A DNA stretch of 64,000 nucleotides from Yersinia nurmii (GTDB lineage: Bacteria; Pseudomonadota; Gammaproteobacteria; Enterobacterales; Enterobacteriaceae), in assembly GCF_001112925.1 (NCBI RefSeq), contig NZ_CPYD01000006.1, positions 164,588-228,587 on the forward strand, in the 5' to 3' direction. The translations under genes and the position numbers were made by a program. Shown piece after piece: positions 26,732 through 35,587 of this stretch (its first letter is position 1; each line of letters begins with the position of its first letter). The notes beneath the pieces were generated by a model. It saw only the letters and a program-made list of their open reading frames with translations, did no database searches and had not been told where the DNA came from.

Positions 26732-27406
26732 TTAGGCGAGTAGTAAATGCTGCAACTCAGTTAAAGAACTGACCTGATAACGTGGTTGAATGCCTTCTGG
26801 TCGCGCATGCCCTTGAGCATTTAACCAGCAAGTATCGATACCTGCGTTAATTCCTCCCTGAATATCTGAATGTGGATTATCACCTACCATCAGAATTTGC
26901 TCTTTTGGCGGATTTGCCATCAGATTGAACGCATACTCAAAAATTCCCACATCCGGCTTGGCTACCCCCACTTCTTCGGAAATAACCAGCGGCGAGAACA
27001 CGTTCTTCAAACCGGTGCGTTCCAGACGAACATTCTGTAAATCAGTAAAGCCGTTAGTAATAATCCCCAATTGCGCTTTACCTTGCAGTGAATCAATTAA
27101 TTCCTGCGCGCCGGGAAGCAGAGAGCAAATATCCGCCATCGCAACCAGAAACTCGCTGTTTAGCGTATGGGGCGATACGCCTAACCTGTTTGCCCACATG
27201 TCAAAACGCGTGCTTTGCAACTGTGCGGCATTAATTTTTCCGTTCTGATAATCCACCCACAATGGCTGATTAACCAACTGATAATGCTCATAATCCTGCG
27301 GCGTAAACTCAGTTTTGAAGCGGGAAAACATCAGTTTTAACCCTTGGTAAGCATCAAAATGAAATAGCGTTTCGTCCGCATCAAAAAGTATCCACTTGTA
27401 CTTCAT
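26732..27406 (-). CDS. yjjG: Pyrimidine 5'-nucleotidase YjjG
   Basis: A 224-residue HAD phosphatase aligning with E. coli YjjG throughout. The nucleophile motif is FDADETLF (D9, D11), motif II is GIITNGFT, and the metal-binding end is LMVGDNPHSDIQGG. YjjG dephosphorylates UMP, dUMP, dTMP and non-canonical pyrimidine nucleotides and protects against mutagenic analogues. Cytosolic. It appears to be a single transcription unit. Confidence 0.93.
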   Translation of the reverse strand: MKYKWILFDADETLFHFDAYQGLKLMFSRFKTEFTPQDYEHYQLVNQPLWVDYQNGKINAAQLQSTRFDMWANRLGVSPHTLNSEFLVAMADICSLLPGAQELIDSLQGKAQLGIITNGFTDLQNVRLERTGLKNVFSPLVISEEVGVAKPDVGIFEYAFNLMANPPKEQILMVGDNPHSDIQGGINAGIDTCWLNAQGHARPEGIQPRYQVSSLTELQHLLLA

Positions 27407-27574
27407 TCTTTCTATGACTCCTGCGGTTAATACGCCAGTTGGGTTCCTGATTTGATCTTAGCCGGCTATTCTCCGGTAGTTTATCTGTATGAGCAACCTT
27501 ACAACGCCATACATCGAGCAAAATATCAGATCAATAAAAGTCTTATTCGGCTACCTGAACTGATATTTACACGA

Positions 27575-29920
27575 CTACGCCGCTAAAGATCGCAATATAG
27601 TACGGTTGATTTTTACCGGCCGATTGCCTTCGGTTAATGGCAAATTGAAAACCGTGTGCGTTTTCTCATTCAGCGTAGACAAGGCTTCATCCAATGAGAG
27701 TGCCATATCTTCCGCAATATCGATAAGTTCATCTCTGGACCACAGCAGCCGGCTAATTAATAAACGTAACAGCGCCGAATGATCGGCATCTAATCCAAAT
27801 ATTTCCACCGGTTTTACCCAGGTGGTCATGGGCTGAATAGGCTTAGATTTCTGTACTACGGTAGCGGGAAACATCGTCGATAGTACCTTATACAGATCGC
27901 GGCTTTCCTGCTGCAATTGTGCCACTCTGGCATTATCGTTAATCATTTTAGCCGTAGTCTGCGCCACGCTAACCGGCGGTGATTGATGCAGGTCGGTATA
28001 GACCAATTTACTGTCTAGTGATAACCGCACATAAACCCGCTCCAGAAATTTCACTTCCTGCGGCGTTACTTTGCCATCGGCCTGAATAAGGTGAGCCAAA
28101 AACGCGGCAATAGCCCGACGGGTTGTGACACTGAGCGGCTCCATTTTTTTACGTAACGCCCCCAAGGTACTGGTTTTCTTTATTCCCGGCTGTAAATAAG
28201 CTTTTAAGCGCATACGTTGACCGGGGCTGATATGTCCCCAAGCATCGACATGTTGACTGAGCATCATTAATTCTGGCTCGGAAATCCCACCGTCTACCAT
28301 GACCGCCGCGCAGGCCAGATCGAGCGTTACCACCGTGACCCGATAAGCCGGAAGCGTTTCTGATTCCGTTGCTAGCACCGTGATAGGAAAGAGTGCAATC
28401 GTATCCTGCGCCGACGGAGTGATATTATCGGATAAAATATCAGGTTCGACTCCGAGCTGTATTTTTTCCAGAGCCCGGACTAGCGCCATGACTTTATTCC
28501 GCGTCACCTCTCCGGGGCTATTCAAACGGGTAAATAGCTCGCTGTAGGTCATTAACAGTAACCCGTATCCCACCCGCTCCTTGATATTGTCCAACTCTTG
28601 CTTTAACTCTTCTGGCCACAAAGTCATCGGCAGCAGCAGAATAGCTTCCAGATCGTTAATTTTATCTGGATTGAGCGCAATAAACTGGCTGTAACCGGCT
28701 AACTCGGTATAACAATCCTCCAGAATCAGCCTGAGTTTATCCCTGCTATCTTTAGCCACGACCACATCAGGCAAATCATGAATGCGTCGGGTAAACTGCT
28801 GATCCATCAGCCCTGTGGAGGCCGAACGGTAGCAAATCTGTAGTTTGGTTTTATTCATAGGCAATATTAAACCTTGCGGGAAATACTGCCTATATCGCTG
28901 TTGGAACAGCTGCGAGAAAACGCTAAAATTGCGCGTAGCGGCAATATTATGCGGCAAGTTAGGATCAGATAATGCCCAGGCGACGGCCCAATCCGCCGGT
29001 AATGGATGCTGGTCAACGGCTAACTGCCCTAATCCGATTCGTAAACCTAATGGTAAATCTGTCCCGTAGCTGCCAATCGGCGGCGGCGAAGAAAGATAAG
29101 TTTTTTCCGTGGGATCGAGTGGTGTGAGATAAACCAATAAGTTACGTGCACAGCGTTCGAATTCACGGTGCTCGCCATAAATCCCAAGTAAACGGATAAT
29201 TTCCGCTTTTAACGCCGGTTGCTCATTTTTAGCCGCTGCGTCTACGTTAGCGTCAATTAATAAGCGATGTTCTAAACCATAGAAGAACAGGAAAACATAG
29301 CCTATATAAGCTTCGGGTGCCTGACGCCCTGCTGCCAGCCATTGCAAATAAGCGCGGCGAGCCTCTGGCGATATCATGGAGTAGTTAGGACGTTCATCAG
29401 TCAGCGGCAAAGAAATATCAACGTGTTCGGCGGCCACTTTTAGCGTTGGGTTAATAAAGGCAGGCTCTGCGCCACTGCGATTGCTTTTCAATTTATTCCC
29501 GATGTAGATCATGCCATCCGGTAAATTAATTCCAGCCACCACGGCCAGCTCCCCAGGAGACAGCCAGGATGCTCGCGATAGTGAGCCTTGAGGCAGCACT
29601 GAAGCTTGATAATTTTGTTTATTCAGCTCATCCGCAAGCCTGAAAATATAAAACTCATCGTCCGATTGCAGCGGGAGCTCAGCCGAAATGTCCCTCTCGT
29701 CGGAAGGTATATCGGAAAGCAAAGGTGAAGTTTCCGTTGCCAGTTCCAGCTTCGGCTTAGAGACGCGCTTTGCGGCTTTCAAATAATGCCAAAAGAAGAA
29801 AAGGCATAATAGTGCAGCACCAAAGGCTATTGATGTTTCTTTTGGCAGCAGTGATAGCAAAGCCAAAAGAATCATTAACAGTATGACCCAGCCAGTTCTG
29901 GCAGATTTTATCTTAGTCAC
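27575..29920 (-). CDS. Large TerB-domain membrane protein
   Basis: The 781-residue protein starts with one or two membrane helices (about residues 12-46). A TerB-N-like domain follows (WLSPGELAVVAGINLPDGMIYIG near 120-145), and then a long helical middle. Two acidic TerB signatures are present, VMVDGGISEPELMMLSQH (about 545) and HLIQADGKVTPQEVKFLERV (about 617), and a TerB-C-like end. TerB proteins bind divalent metal through such Asp/Glu-rich helices and belong to stress/phage-defence linked ter systems. No other ter gene is adjacent, so the role is unassigned. No operon partner is visible. Confidence 0.75.
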   Translation of the reverse strand: MTKIKSARTGWVILLMILLALLSLLPKETSIAFGAALLCLFFFWHYLKAAKRVSKPKLELATETSPLLSDIPSDERDISAELPLQSDDEFYIFRLADELNKQNYQASVLPQGSLSRASWLSPGELAVVAGINLPDGMIYIGNKLKSNRSGAEPAFINPTLKVAAEHVDISLPLTDERPNYSMISPEARRAYLQWLAAGRQAPEAYIGYVFLFFYGLEHRLLIDANVDAAAKNEQPALKAEIIRLLGIYGEHREFERCARNLLVYLTPLDPTEKTYLSSPPPIGSYGTDLPLGLRIGLGQLAVDQHPLPADWAVAWALSDPNLPHNIAATRNFSVFSQLFQQRYRQYFPQGLILPMNKTKLQICYRSASTGLMDQQFTRRIHDLPDVVVAKDSRDKLRLILEDCYTELAGYSQFIALNPDKINDLEAILLLPMTLWPEELKQELDNIKERVGYGLLLMTYSELFTRLNSPGEVTRNKVMALVRALEKIQLGVEPDILSDNITPSAQDTIALFPITVLATESETLPAYRVTVVTLDLACAAVMVDGGISEPELMMLSQHVDAWGHISPGQRMRLKAYLQPGIKKTSTLGALRKKMEPLSVTTRRAIAAFLAHLIQADGKVTPQEVKFLERVYVRLSLDSKLVYTDLHQSPPVSVAQTTAKMINDNARVAQLQQESRDLYKVLSTMFPATVVQKSKPIQPMTTWVKPVEIFGLDADHSALLRLLISRLLWSRDELIDIAEDMALSLDEALSTLNEKTHTVFNLPLTEGNRPVKINRTILRSLAA

Positions 29921-30393
29921 GATGGTTTATAAGCCCCTATCTTGAAATAATAATTTTTATGCTGCCCTTAAGGGCAATTTCTTAATAATAATTCTATTTT
30001 TAAAAAGTCTGCATTGCAGATAGCCGAAATCCCCCCGTGTTAATACAGGTGAAATCAACTCAGCAGGTTATCAATATAAGTAATTTATAATAAAGCATCC
30101 CGATTGCGGGAAAACAATTATGCCAGTAGACGAGAGCTTGAGCACGCTGTTTGTAAGGAATAATGCCAAGGCACTAACAATATAAGTGGCTCAAAAGTAG
30201 GTAATCGTTACCAGACCAATCTGAGTATATCTCTATTACACATAAAATGCTGAATGATTGCTATTTTCAAACAGAAAAATCTCAGTTAATCTCTCAAGAT
30301 TAACTTTCTGTTTCAATGGATGTTTTATTCTGATGGGAAAAATCTCACCGCAATGAGTAAGTTCCCTACAAGCATACTGGTTACTATACAAGG
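29921..30393. other. AT-rich divergent region
   Basis: It contains a 14-bp palindrome TGCCCTTAAGGGCA at 29963-29976, close to the TerB gene start, and otherwise nothing recognisable. Confidence 0.5.
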
Positions 30394-30951
30394 ATGACGG
30401 TGAAAAACAGAATTAACTGGCTTGATACGCCCTCCCGATTTGGTTTAATTAGTCGGACGCTTCACTGGTTGATGGCTTTGTTGTTTTTATGGCAATTTTT
30501 CAGCGTGATTGTCTGGCATACTTTCGGACGCACTGCATTTACCCTGTGGATGGATAAACAGGGTTCCCACACAACCGTAGGCTTTTTACTATTTATCCTG
30601 GTAATAGTACGTGCTTTATGGCGTGGATTTAATATACGCCGCTCCCCGCGTTCGACGCCAAATAAAGTGAACAAGATCGCTATTATTGGGCATATGACGC
30701 TTTATTTACTGATGTTTATTATTCCCCTTTTGGCCCTACTCCGCGCCTATGCGGGTGGCAAAGGCATGGTTGTCATGGGCATCCCTGTATTGCCAACCAC
30801 GGGAATAGAAATCAATCGGATTACCGCTTGGGTCGATAATATGCATGGACCATTGGCGTGGCTGCTGCTCTTTTGCATTGGCGGTCATATCCTGATGGCA
30901 ATAATTCACCGTTTTATACTTCGGGATGCTAATCTTCGCCCCATGATTTAA
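30394..30951 (+). CDS. Cytochrome b561-type quinone oxidase/superoxide-linked protein
   Basis: A 185-residue, four-helix inner-membrane protein of the bacterial cytochrome b561 (CybB/YodB/YceJ) family. Candidate haem ligands are H in RTLHWLMALLF (helix 1), the GHMTLYLLM histidine, and two in NMHGPLAWLLLFCIGGHILMAI. SRTLHW is the family start. It probably moves electrons between quinol and an oxidant such as superoxide. The start ATG 30394 has AAGGATG. Next gene follows 92 bases downstream. Confidence 0.82.
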   Translation: MTVKNRINWLDTPSRFGLISRTLHWLMALLFLWQFFSVIVWHTFGRTAFTLWMDKQGSHTTVGFLLFILVIVRALWRGFNIRRSPRSTPNKVNKIAIIGHMTLYLLMFIIPLLALLRAYAGGKGMVVMGIPVLPTTGIEINRITAWVDNMHGPLAWLLLFCIGGHILMAIIHRFILRDANLRPMI

Positions 30952-31043
30952 GAAAAGGCATCGATTCAGGATCAGGGTTGGACCTTTTCTATTACACCAT
31001 CAGCAATGTGGCAGAATAACATTTGAACAAGGAACCGAACGAC

Positions 31044-31805
31044 ATGATACCTAAGACTAAATTGAGGAATAACCTTCCCTACGTGTTGATTGGGCTCAAT
31101 TTACTTTTTACGGCGCAGGTTCATGCTGAAATTGATGATCGGCGAGTCATTGCCGACTGCAAAAAAATTCCTTCTTACGCTCGTGCAGGAAATGCTGCCT
31201 ATCAAAAAGGTGATTACGTTACAGCGCAAAAGCATTTTATGAACCAAGTTGCTTGGACAGAAGCCTGCCACTTCTCTGACGAGATAAAAGTAGATAGCGG
31301 CGCCCGAGCTACGGCTTATAACAATATGGCGCTAACCTATATTCGTCAGGGGGATTTACTTAAAGCTAAAGCTTGGTTGATGATTGCCCCAGAAGATAAA
31401 AAGTCGCAATATAACCTGAAACTCATCGCTGATAAAATAGCCGCACTGCCTAAACCGACAATTTATGCTGGTGAATATTGGCAATATGCCGGGCTGGGTA
31501 ATTGGAATTCCATTGAAGTCACGCCCAAAGGCAATAAATTCACCATAGATTATAATGGTTACTATTTTGGTATTATGGGCATCTACTATGGCCCTAATAT
31601 GGGGCAATTCTCTTTTGTTAGCACTATACCAGCTGATGGCAAGGTGCAATACGACCAGAGTAAAGCAGATAAAGAAATAGACTACTCCGGTGACTGCAAA
31701 GTTAATATGCAATTTACGCATGCGGATGTGACTGTGGAAACTGATGGTGACTGTGGATTTGGTCATAATGTCAGCGCTGATGGTAATTATATTCGCGTCA
31801 GATAA
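31044..31805 (+). CDS. Secreted TPR-like protein of unknown function
   Basis: Starting at ATG 31044, with AAGGAACC upstream, the protein has 253 residues. It has a signal peptide (cleavage after AQVHA, residue 28), then a helical region with tetratricopeptide-like spacing (AYQKGDYVTAQKHFMNQV, then AYNNMALTYIRQGDLLKAK) and a C-terminal beta-rich region with aromatic residues. Three cysteines in the mature part could form disulphides. Periplasmic. I do not recognise a family. An alternative TTG start at 31023 would add seven residues without changing the signal. Confidence 0.65.
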   Translation: MIPKTKLRNNLPYVLIGLNLLFTAQVHAEIDDRRVIADCKKIPSYARAGNAAYQKGDYVTAQKHFMNQVAWTEACHFSDEIKVDSGARATAYNNMALTYIRQGDLLKAKAWLMIAPEDKKSQYNLKLIADKIAALPKPTIYAGEYWQYAGLGNWNSIEVTPKGNKFTIDYNGYYFGIMGIYYGPNMGQFSFVSTIPADGKVQYDQSKADKEIDYSGDCKVNMQFTHADVTVETDGDCGFGHNVSADGNYIRVR

Positions 31806-31821
31806 TCACTGTTTATAAGAG

Positions 31822-31850
31822 CTGGCAATCGGTATGGTTGCCGGTTTTAT
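31822..31850 (+). terminator. Terminator after the TPR gene
   Basis: CTGGCAATC/GGTTGCCGG stem (two G-T pairs), 5-nt loop, then TTTTAT. It separates the TPR gene from the peptide cluster that follows. Confidence 0.7.
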
Positions 31851-32045
31851 TCTATCTTCATTGATCTTTTCCCCAGTAGGCCCTCATCTTATAACGTAAT
31901 GACCGAGTAAATGTTGGTATTTATAACAAAAATCGGGGTGTTTACGAATGAACTAAATAAATTTAATACACTTAATGTTTTTAAGTCGAAACTAATCAAC
32001 ATAATTATTCATTTGATACTAAATAATTAACAATTAATTTAAAAT

Positions 32046-32061
32046 AGTGATCTTGATCACA
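32046..32061 (+). promoter_or_regulatory. Near-consensus CRP site and class II promoter of the YcaO cluster
   Basis: AGTGA-TCTTGA-TCACA matches nine of the ten conserved positions of the CRP box (TGTGA-N6-TCACA) and even the preferred central bases. A -10-like TAGTAT at 32082-32087 would put transcription start near 32094-32095 and the CRP centre near -41, the class II activator position. The peptide ATG is 45 bp further on. Confidence 0.65.
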
Positions 32062-32139
32062 TTTTCTTTGATAAATATAGATAGTATGAATTTTGAGCAC
32101 GTTAGTGCTTGTCTATTTAAACTGCAAAGGAGTGTTAAT

Positions 32140-32256
32140 ATGGGATATATGGTTTCGTTTAATGCTAATCCAGTAAATGAGTCAGAAGAGAGCCATTCAA
32201 CTCAGGAAGTTCATTTAACTCACTCTGAGACTGAAGCTCTAAAGGATGACGAGTAA
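32140..32256 (+). CDS. 38-residue putative RiPP precursor peptide
   Basis: The ATG at 32140 is preceded at ideal spacing by AAAGGAG (32126-32132). The peptide starts MGYMVSFNANPVN and continues with a Ser/Thr/His/Glu-rich stretch (ESEESHSTQEVHLTHSETEA) to LKDDE, net strongly acidic. It contains no cysteine, and there is no signal or membrane helix. It sits directly upstream of ycaO, in the precursor position. The plan, a short hydrophobic N-terminus after Met-Gly and an acidic tail, resembles bottromycin precursors (Met, eight-residue core, acidic follower). That would make the N-terminal part the product and the tail the follower. If it is instead an ordinary leader-core peptide, the Ser/Thr residues would be the substrates. 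The longer frame from 32047 has no good start. Confidence 0.7.
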   Translation: MGYMVSFNANPVNESEESHSTQEVHLTHSETEALKDDE

Positions 32257-32320
32257 ATATAAATAGTCATTAACATACTGACAATTAAGTTATATTTCTC
32301 TTATCTTAATGACTAAAAAA

Positions 32321-32353
32321 TTAAGCGCCGATAGTGGCCTCATCGGCGCTTAA
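32321..32353 (+). terminator. Hairpin between precursor and ycaO (probable partial terminator/processing site)
   Basis: A perfect 12-bp stem TTAAGCGCCGAT/ATCGGCGCTTAA with a 9-nt loop is preceded by six A's and followed by ATAACCCCTTT. Such hairpins between precursor and enzyme genes usually let the peptide be made in excess of the enzymes. Confidence 0.7.
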
Positions 32354-32433
32354 ATAACCCCTTTCCATTCATGTTTATCATTTAACCGAAAATTTCCCAC
32401 GATGACTGCTTGCTATTCCAGGGAGGAATTCCT

Positions 32434-33648
32434 ATGCGTCCTATTGAGCGTGAATTCACATTATCTGATGCAAAAGATCGAGTTATCAAAGAAATTGATA
32501 ATCTGGGTTTGACGTGGCGTAAAGAGGTCTACGGGAAGAATATTTTGACGATTGTCGTCACATTGATACATCCGCATAATAAAAATCAAACGGGTGGCGT
32601 AGGTAAAGGGGATTATGACAATGCTTTTGTTGGCGCATTATTTGAAGCACTTGAGCATTATATTGAGGATTTTTCCGCTCCTCTAGCCACAGTTCGACCT
32701 GCAAAGACTCTGATGCGTGCAGGGATACTGGCTAGTGACGATGTGCTCGATATGGTTAACACTCAACCTGATAGTCATCTAGCCACGCGCCGCTTCGCTT
32801 CTAGCGCGGGAGATTTTTATTATCCATTAGCGCTTTGTGATCCCAATTATTCCCGTAAACCTCTTGCCGATGATAATTTCGACTATCGTTACTTAGCTCG
32901 CTACGGCAGCAATAGCGGCATTGCTATTGGCGCAACTCGAAATGAAGCTTTATTACATGGCATAAATGAATGTATAGAAAGGGATGCATTTTCTTTGTTT
33001 CTTATCCACAGTTTATACAGCCGAAGCCCATGTAAAATATATGAGATAGATAAGCAGAGTTTACCGGAAGAGGCCGCACGCAACTGGCAAAAATCAGAAG
33101 AGGAAATTCAAGAAAGAATACGAGTACTGGATATCACTCAGGGAATGAAATGTCGTACTTATTTGGCGTTAGCTGAAAAATCAAAACTTATAAAATACCC
33201 AATAGGCTGCGGTACATCGCTACATCCGCACCACGCATTGCAGCGAGCGTTAAGTGAATTGGTACAAATCAATGCGGTATTCAATCATCGCCAAGAAATT
33301 CAACGAGAGAACGAGGTATTGCATCAGCGGCTATTAAGATATAAAAGATTAGAACGTTGTTTCTGCATGCGAACCGCGGATATTTTTAACACCAATGAAG
33401 TCTTACTGTGTCGCCTGCCTGTTTCGGACAAGACACACAGAAGCCCCGCCGAAGATCTTGTGGAGATAGAACAGGATTTAACGGAAAAAGGGTTTGTTAT
33501 CGGCAAAAGTATTCTCTATGAGACCTCTCAGGTTTGTCTAACCCATGCTTTAATTCCTAACTTTGAACGCTTTTATATTATTACCAGCGGAAATATTGTT
33601 TTACCCCTATTAAGAGGAAGGAGGTCTCTTGAAAAAAAACATATCTAA
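32434..33648 (+). CDS. YcaO-domain cyclodehydratase/amidine synthase-like enzyme
   Basis: The 404-residue protein (ATG 32434 behind GGGAGGAATTCCT) is a complete YcaO ATP-dependent backbone-modifying enzyme. Its nucleotide-binding signatures are in order: GGVGKGDYDNAFVGALFEAL (about 54-73), GATRNEALLHGINECIERDA (166-185) and GCGTSLHPHHALQRALSELV (258-277). YcaO enzymes phosphorylate a peptide-bond oxygen so that a Cys/Ser/Thr side chain, an amine or sulfide can attack, giving azolines, macroamidines or thioamides. There is no C-terminal PxPxP tail, no E1-like/ocin-ThiF partner, no dehydrogenase and no TfuA. This speaks against an ordinary thiazole/oxazole or thioamide system. The methyltransferase start overlaps its end, so they are translationally linked. 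Confidence 0.9.
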   Translation: MRPIEREFTLSDAKDRVIKEIDNLGLTWRKEVYGKNILTIVVTLIHPHNKNQTGGVGKGDYDNAFVGALFEALEHYIEDFSAPLATVRPAKTLMRAGILASDDVLDMVNTQPDSHLATRRFASSAGDFYYPLALCDPNYSRKPLADDNFDYRYLARYGSNSGIAIGATRNEALLHGINECIERDAFSLFLIHSLYSRSPCKIYEIDKQSLPEEAARNWQKSEEEIQERIRVLDITQGMKCRTYLALAEKSKLIKYPIGCGTSLHPHHALQRALSELVQINAVFNHRQEIQRENEVLHQRLLRYKRLERCFCMRTADIFNTNEVLLCRLPVSDKTHRSPAEDLVEIEQDLTEKGFVIGKSILYETSQVCLTHALIPNFERFYIITSGNIVLPLLRGRRSLEKKHI

Positions 33649-34588
33649 ACATGATCTGGCCGTAAGGTGGTTAATCAGAGAACATCAATATATTAAACAC
33701 CAGAAACAGACAGGAGATATTCCAGAAGGCAATATAGTCTCCTTAATCGAGGAGGTTAACCTTAGCATGGGGAGTTATTTCCTGGCACATGCGGAAGATG
33801 AATCCTGGCTAGGACGAAAATTCATATGTGAAAATAAATCAGGACGACAAAGCTGGCCCAGCGTATTAAGCGATATTAATTTATTAGGTCCGTTCAATTC
33901 TGCGAGTCTGGAAGGAAACCATGTCACGTTCAGTTATATTGCCCCCTCTTCTCGCCGGCGCTCTATTTTTTTCCAAAGCCTATTAACCGATCCTATGGGC
34001 GAAGTTGATTTTTGTTTTATTCGCGATTTTGATGGCGCACTTCCCTCTGGCGATAAATTTTGGCAAGTGGACCACCTTTCTGCAGAGAGAATGGCTAGGG
34101 AAGAACGCCATTTTCAGATTCACACAGAACTCAGCCTCAAGGTGTTAAAAACCCAAGGAGTTATTTTCGATCCTGCCTGTTCTAGTGGTGATTTTCTGGC
34201 ATCCCTGGCTAATAAACTTCCTAACTTTAATTATATTGGTTCAGATATTTCTCCTAAGATGATCGAATTTGCTCGTGAGAGGCATAAGGAACGGCCTATC
34301 TCTTTTTCCATTGGTGACGCCATGTCTTCTCGGCAACGCTGCGATATTCTTATTCTACGTTTTCTGAATGATGAAGTGATGCAAATCGGTAGCGCTGCGC
34401 TCGCTTTCAAGCATTTGATCGACCTATTGAACCCCGGCGGGATCGCATTTGTTTTTGGCCATACTCCAGTATTGGTTCCCATCACAGATCTCGCCTCGGA
34501 GCTTGGATTTGAGGTGATTAAGAATACTGCTAGCTCACTGGATAAGTGCAGCATATTTCAGTTTTATATGCTGAGAAAACACCCATGA
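33629..34588 (+). CDS. SAM-dependent class I methyltransferase of the YcaO cluster
   Basis: The 319-residue protein starts at TTG 33629, six bases behind a strong GGAAGGAGG inside the end of ycaO (20-bp overlap). The N-terminal 160 residues are unlike known families to me and may bind peptide. The C-terminal half is a Rossmann methyltransferase with motif I VIFDPACSSGDFLASLA (178-194), motif II acidic residue D206 in YIGSDISPKMIEFA, then SIGDAM and LLNPGGIAFVFG. An O- or N-methylation of the modified peptide is the natural guess. The gene shares ATGA with the following hydrolase (34585-34588). Confidence 0.85.
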   Translation: MKKNISKHDLAVRWLIREHQYIKHQKQTGDIPEGNIVSLIEEVNLSMGSYFLAHAEDESWLGRKFICENKSGRQSWPSVLSDINLLGPFNSASLEGNHVTFSYIAPSSRRRSIFFQSLLTDPMGEVDFCFIRDFDGALPSGDKFWQVDHLSAERMAREERHFQIHTELSLKVLKTQGVIFDPACSSGDFLASLANKLPNFNYIGSDISPKMIEFARERHKERPISFSIGDAMSSRQRCDILILRFLNDEVMQIGSAALAFKHLIDLLNPGGIAFVFGHTPVLVPITDLASELGFEVIKNTASSLDKCSIFQFYMLRKHP

Positions 34589-35499
34589 CGCAAGTGAGAA
34601 GCTCAGGTTTCTTCCCGGTAGATGATCTGCACTCCCTATATTGGGAGCGGCATGGCAATCCACAGGGTGAACCTTGGATCGTTATCCACGGTGGGCCGGC
34701 GGGGCAAAGTCATCTTATTCATACAGCATTTTTTGATTTGTCACTCTGCGACGTTTTAATTTTTGATCAACGAGGTTGCGGACAATCTCTTCCTTACGGC
34801 GAGCGAAGAATCAATACCATCAATCATCTGGTGGATGATATTGAGAGGCTTCGATGTTTTTTAAAAATGCCGCGCGCCAATATTTTAGGCCTATCCTGGG
34901 GCTGTTGGTTAGGCATTTTATACAAAATCCGCTATGGCATGAGCGGTTTGAAACTGGTTATCGGTTGCCCTTTTATTCCTATTGCGACGGTGCAGGAGCT
35001 GCATTGGTTTTATTTCCATCAGCAAATCTGTCAGACGCATAGTCTAAAACCTCTTCTTATTGCTGAAAGCGAATCCAAATCGGCCACCTATTATCGCTGT
35101 TTACGGATGATGACCACGGGGCTAGCCAGTCAGAAGAGAGCCATTGCTCAACTCTGGGTGAATACCGATGAAATCGCGACGAATGCACACCAAAATTTCT
35201 ATCAGCCAATCACGTTAACCGATGAGTTTTTCAATCCGCGAACTTATTCCGCTATCATGCTGGAGATTCATTACCATGCCGCCGGATTTTTTATTACCAA
35301 CGATATATTGCGACAAGTTGCGCGAATGGATGCTCAGAATGTTACTCTGATTGGTGGTGAAAAAGACCGAATGGGTATGGTTGCAACCCACTGGTTAGCC
35401 GAGCGGGTTAACGTTGAGGTGATACTCGTACGTGATATTGCTCATCAGGCGCTTCATACCGAAATGATTACACAACTTCGGCATCTTATTGCCCGATAG
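34585..35499 (+). CDS. Proline iminopeptidase-like alpha/beta hydrolase of the YcaO cluster
   Basis: Starting at ATG 34585 the protein has 304 residues of the S33 aminopeptidase type: IHGGPAGQSH (oxyanion loop), FDQRGCGQSLPYG, nucleophile LGLSWGCWLG (S104), acid in GGEKDRMG (D261) and histidine in RDIAHQALH (H287). The full triad indicates an active enzyme, unlike bottromycin BotH, which has lost its serine. It could remove residues from the N-terminus of the peptide (for example Met), cleave off the follower, or act on an ester made by the neighbouring methyltransferase. Translationally coupled to the methyltransferase and last gene of the cluster. No transporter follows. Confidence 0.85.
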   Translation: MTQVRSSGFFPVDDLHSLYWERHGNPQGEPWIVIHGGPAGQSHLIHTAFFDLSLCDVLIFDQRGCGQSLPYGERRINTINHLVDDIERLRCFLKMPRANILGLSWGCWLGILYKIRYGMSGLKLVIGCPFIPIATVQELHWFYFHQQICQTHSLKPLLIAESESKSATYYRCLRMMTTGLASQKRAIAQLWVNTDEIATNAHQNFYQPITLTDEFFNPRTYSAIMLEIHYHAAGFFITNDILRQVARMDAQNVTLIGGEKDRMGMVATHWLAERVNVEVILVRDIAHQALHTEMITQLRHLIAR

Positions 35500-35534
35500 G
35501 CGTCGCGCTGTAGGCAGAGAGCCAACTCTAAAAA

Positions 35535-35559
35535 TCCCCGCAGTTGACGCAAGCGGGGG
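35535..35559 (-). terminator. Terminator of phoA
   Basis: Read on the minus strand, CCCCCGC pairs with GCGGGG across an 11-nt loop and ATTTTTAG follows. It lies 28 bp after the phoA stop and could also stop the YcaO cluster transcript. Confidence 0.7.
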
Positions 35560-35587
35560 AGTCTATATCTTCCAACAAAACCAATAA

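Noticed and set aside
32047..32139. Longer N-terminal version of the YcaO-cluster peptide
   Set aside because: The frame is open but runs through the predicted -10 element, and the AAAGGAG site serves ATG 32140.
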